From contig DCYG01000037.1 of the NCBI GenBank assembly GCA_002331025.1, forward strand, positions 41,631 through 66,849: a stretch of 25,219 bases of DNA. The letters are read 5' to 3'. Each line of letters opens with the position of its first letter. Position 1 is the stretch's first letter. The notes under the pieces were generated by a model. That model saw only the letters and a program-made list of their open reading frames with translations, was not told where the DNA came from and searched no databases. Position numbers and translations under genes: made by a program. Below, one piece after another: positions 23,023 through 25,219 of this stretch. The DNA is from Firmicutes bacterium UBA2116 (GTDB lineage: Bacteria; Bacillota; Clostridia; Tissierellales; Sedimentibacteraceae).

Positions 23023-23104
23023 ATTTTTACATAAAATACAAGTACTTTAATTCTCGCTGTTCTTTGTTTAATATATAAGGATTTACTTAGAGAGGAATAT
23101 AGAC

Positions 23105-23353
23105 ATGACATATAGGATCACCAAATAAGTTAAAAGACTCTTTTATACCTCACAATTCGCATACTTAATCCTGAAAAAGTACATGAGAAGATATTTCAGA
23201 GCCTTATTAATAATATTATATAGCAACTATAATATTTTTTCAACATTTTTTTACTATATAAAAATTTATAATCCTTCTGTAAAATTTGGAAGAGATGAAA
23301 GTCACATAATGCAATCTATATTTGCTTTAAAAATGCAAATGATAATTGGTTAA
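23105..23353 (+). pseudogene. Possible decayed ORF with one in-frame stop
   Basis: Following GAGAGGAAT, an ATG opens a frame of 82 codons plus stop that is broken once by TAA at codon 8 (23126-23128) and otherwise runs to 23351-23353. The read-through product is basic and aromatic-rich (LFYTSQFAYLILKKYMRRYF) and matches nothing I recognise. Without the first seven codons a 56-residue ORF could start at 23183, but with a poor ribosome binding site. The rest of the interval 23004-23434 shows no other gene, RNA or hairpin that I can support. Confidence 0.25.
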
Positions 23354-23434
23354 TTCCGATGTCCCAATCCGATAATTCCATAAGATGCAATTACTAATTT
23401 TGACATCCGCTGTCAGCAAAGTATACCATTTTTA

Positions 23435-23463
23435 TTGATATAATTCTATTAATGACTTATAAT
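23435..23463 (+). promoter_or_regulatory. Sigma-A promoter of the MutS-like gene
   Basis: TTGATA (23435-23440) and TATAAT (23458-23463) are separated by exactly 17 nt, giving a leader of about 68 nt before the ATG at 23538. Confidence 0.8.
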
Positions 23464-23537
23464 AATTGTCAGAACTTTAAATATCACATTTCGGTAATAA
23501 AAATTAACTGCACAGATAAAATTAAAAGGGGCTTTAA

Positions 23538-25187
23538 ATGAACTACACATGGTTTTTTATATTAATAGGGTTTATCGTAGTGTTTTTACTAATTATATCG
23601 CATATGAAAGCAACTAAAAAACTAAAATTATTTCTCATAAATTCCTTCGGCAAAATACCAAATCAAAAGAAATGCGAGTTTGAAAGTATCGAAAGCTATC
23701 ACCGATATAAAAAAGCAAACATTGATGACTTTAATACAATAGATAGTATAACATGGGACGATTTGGACATGAATCTGACATTTAAACGAATTAATACTTG
23801 TCTGACATCTGTTGGTGAAGAATACTTATATGACACTCTGCACCAGGTACAAATGGAAGAAGACATTCTTTTAAAAAGAGAGAAGCTTATTTCTTATCTG
23901 GAAGATAATGCCGACGATAGACTGAAGCTGCAAATGAATTTAGCCAAAGCGGGAAAATATAACTATAACGGCATAGCTTCTTTTATCTTTGATGCAGAAG
24001 CAAAATCTTTGAAACATAATTTTATATATAATATTTTAACCATTATTCCCGTCCTATGCATTTTATTATCCTTCTTTGATACTCAAGCGGGTATTTTATG
24101 TTTTATACTTTCAGCTATATTAAATGGATTCTTTTATTACGGAACAAAAACGAAAATAGAAAGAGAGCTTTCTGCTATAAAATATTTTTCGTCTATATTG
24201 CAATGCTTAGATAAAATATTCAAAACCAAAAATTATGAATCAGTTCCCTTTTTCAGCGAGCTGAAAAAAAGCTATCTTATATTTAAGCCTCTGAGAACTA
24301 AAATTTCAGATATTTTACAGAAGGATTTTTCTGACATGGCTGTTTTTGCGGAATATATAAAAATAATATTCCTCATCGACATACGAAATTACAATAAGGC
24401 TATAAGAATGATTTCAAAATATTCCAATGACTTTCATACATTGTACAAATCCATGGGCGAAATTGATATGGCAATCTGTGTGCTATCATTCAGAAAAAGT
24501 CTGCCTTTTTATTGTACTCCGATTTTTTATAATGAAAACTCCGTATGTTTTGAAGACTTGTATCATCCCCTGCTATCAGATCCTGTACCTAACAGCGGAA
24601 AAATAAGCAATGACAGCATCATCACAGGCTCCAATGCTTCAGGAAAGTCCACATTTATCAAAGCCTTAGCTATTAATGGTATTTTGGCCCAGACAATTCA
24701 CACATGTACTGCAAAAGAATTTAACCTAAGGTTTTCATTAATAATCACTTCTATGGCTGTTCGCGACAACATTTCTGAAGGAGACAGTTACTTTATTAAA
24801 GAAATAAAGTCATTAAAAAGAATACTCGATAAGGTGCAGGATACAGCCTGTACATGTTTTGTCGATGAAATTTTAAAGGGAACAAACACTATTGAACGCA
24901 TTGCTGCATCGACATCCGTACTGAAATATCTGCACAATATAGATTGTCTTTGCATAACTGCCTCTCATGACATTGAACTGACAAATATATTAAATAAAGA
25001 ATATGACAACTATCATTTTCGTGAACATATTACAGATGATGGTATACATTTTGATTATAAGTTAAAGCAAGGTCCATCGCAAACCAGAAACGCCGTTAAG
25101 CTGCTTCATTACATGAATTTCGACAGTCAAATAGTCGAAGCAGCTGAAACATTGGTCGATAAATTTATTAATACAAAGACATGGTAA
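23538..25187 (+). CDS. Membrane-anchored MutS-family ATPase
   Basis: This 549-residue protein has the MutS-type ATPase domain but not the mismatch-binding domain with its Phe-x-Glu motif. A membrane helix lies at residues 5-22 and a hairpin of two at about 164-202; between and after them is an all-helical lever/core region (75-345) like MutS domain III. The C-terminal ATPase has Walker A TGSNASGKST (363-372), Walker B CFVDEILKGTN (440-450) and the H-loop TASHD (474-478), so ATP hydrolysis should be intact. AAAAGGGG precedes the ATG. It is the only convincing plus-strand gene, divergent from the M16 operon, with its own promoter. It belongs to the poorly studied clade of MutS-like proteins with membrane segments; a mismatch-repair role is unlikely and the true role is unknown. 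Confidence 0.88.
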   Translation: MNYTWFFILIGFIVVFLLIISHMKATKKLKLFLINSFGKIPNQKKCEFESIESYHRYKKANIDDFNTIDSITWDDLDMNLTFKRINTCLTSVGEEYLYDTLHQVQMEEDILLKREKLISYLEDNADDRLKLQMNLAKAGKYNYNGIASFIFDAEAKSLKHNFIYNILTIIPVLCILLSFFDTQAGILCFILSAILNGFFYYGTKTKIERELSAIKYFSSILQCLDKIFKTKNYESVPFFSELKKSYLIFKPLRTKISDILQKDFSDMAVFAEYIKIIFLIDIRNYNKAIRMISKYSNDFHTLYKSMGEIDMAICVLSFRKSLPFYCTPIFYNENSVCFEDLYHPLLSDPVPNSGKISNDSIITGSNASGKSTFIKALAINGILAQTIHTCTAKEFNLRFSLIITSMAVRDNISEGDSYFIKEIKSLKRILDKVQDTACTCFVDEILKGTNTIERIAASTSVLKYLHNIDCLCITASHDIELTNILNKEYDNYHFREHITDDGIHFDYKLKQGPSQTRNAVKLLHYMNFDSQIVEAAETLVDKFINTKTW

Positions 25188-25219
25188 TAAAAATTTAAAT
25201 GGGGCAATCGGAAAATAGC

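Noticed and set aside
25188..25219. Start of another gene at the right edge (ATG near 25199)
   Set aside because: Only seven codons are visible and no ribosome binding site precedes them.

Overview
This window looks like chromosomal DNA from a low-GC, endospore-forming member of the Clostridia (Bacillota), possibly a Sedimentibacter/Tissierellia-type organism; the genus is a guess. The evidence is the AT-rich sequence, strong GGAGG ribosome binding sites with some TTG/GTG starts, spore photoproduct lyase, the sporulation-associated genes ymxH and tepA, an S-layer-anchored WG-repeat protein and a Firmicutes-type SOS box at recA. Every convincing gene except the last is on the minus strand.

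Right half, read right to left: a conserved core block follows the order known from Firmicutes. It runs small membrane ORF (40 aa) - M16 peptidase - dut - ymxH - [repeat island] - tepA - ftsK/spoIIIE - rimO - pgsA - recA - rny - purB - flavodoxin. The tight overlaps (M16/dut, ftsK/rimO, rimO/pgsA) indicate co-transcription. recA has its own LexA-type operator and promoter, and recA and rny each end in a clear intrinsic terminator. Between ymxH and tepA lies a 120-bp MITE-like element flanked by two identical 29-bp hairpins. Divergent from this block, with its own sigma-A promoter, is a membrane-anchored MutS-like ATPase (23538-25187).

Middle (7074-10021): an accessory cassette with an ECF sigma factor, a second degenerate sigma-like protein, a single-pass DUF4367-type putative anti-sigma factor, a small DUF6054-like protein and a lipoprotein with an FG-GAP-like motif. 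Together they look like an envelope-sensing regulon of unknown signal.

Left (282-6930): envelope and signalling genes, namely a membrane diguanylate cyclase, an anchored PstS-like binding protein without a transporter, spore photoproduct lyase, a WG-repeat/SLH protein and a polysaccharide deacetylase. At the extreme left a complete TPP riboswitch cassette (promoter, aptamer, terminator) points off the window towards an unseen thiamine gene.

The least ordinary features are: a roughly 45-bp palindromic repeat present in three copies, with one copy inside the TPP-riboswitch leader; a spore photoproduct lyase with Ala at the usual catalytic Cys but a Cys at residue 74; the paired normal/degenerate sigma genes; the MITE with duplicated terminator hairpins; a perfect 11+11 palindrome at the promoter of the small-ORF/M16 operon; and the transmembrane MutS homologue. 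No CRISPR array, tRNA, rRNA or complete insertion sequence was seen.
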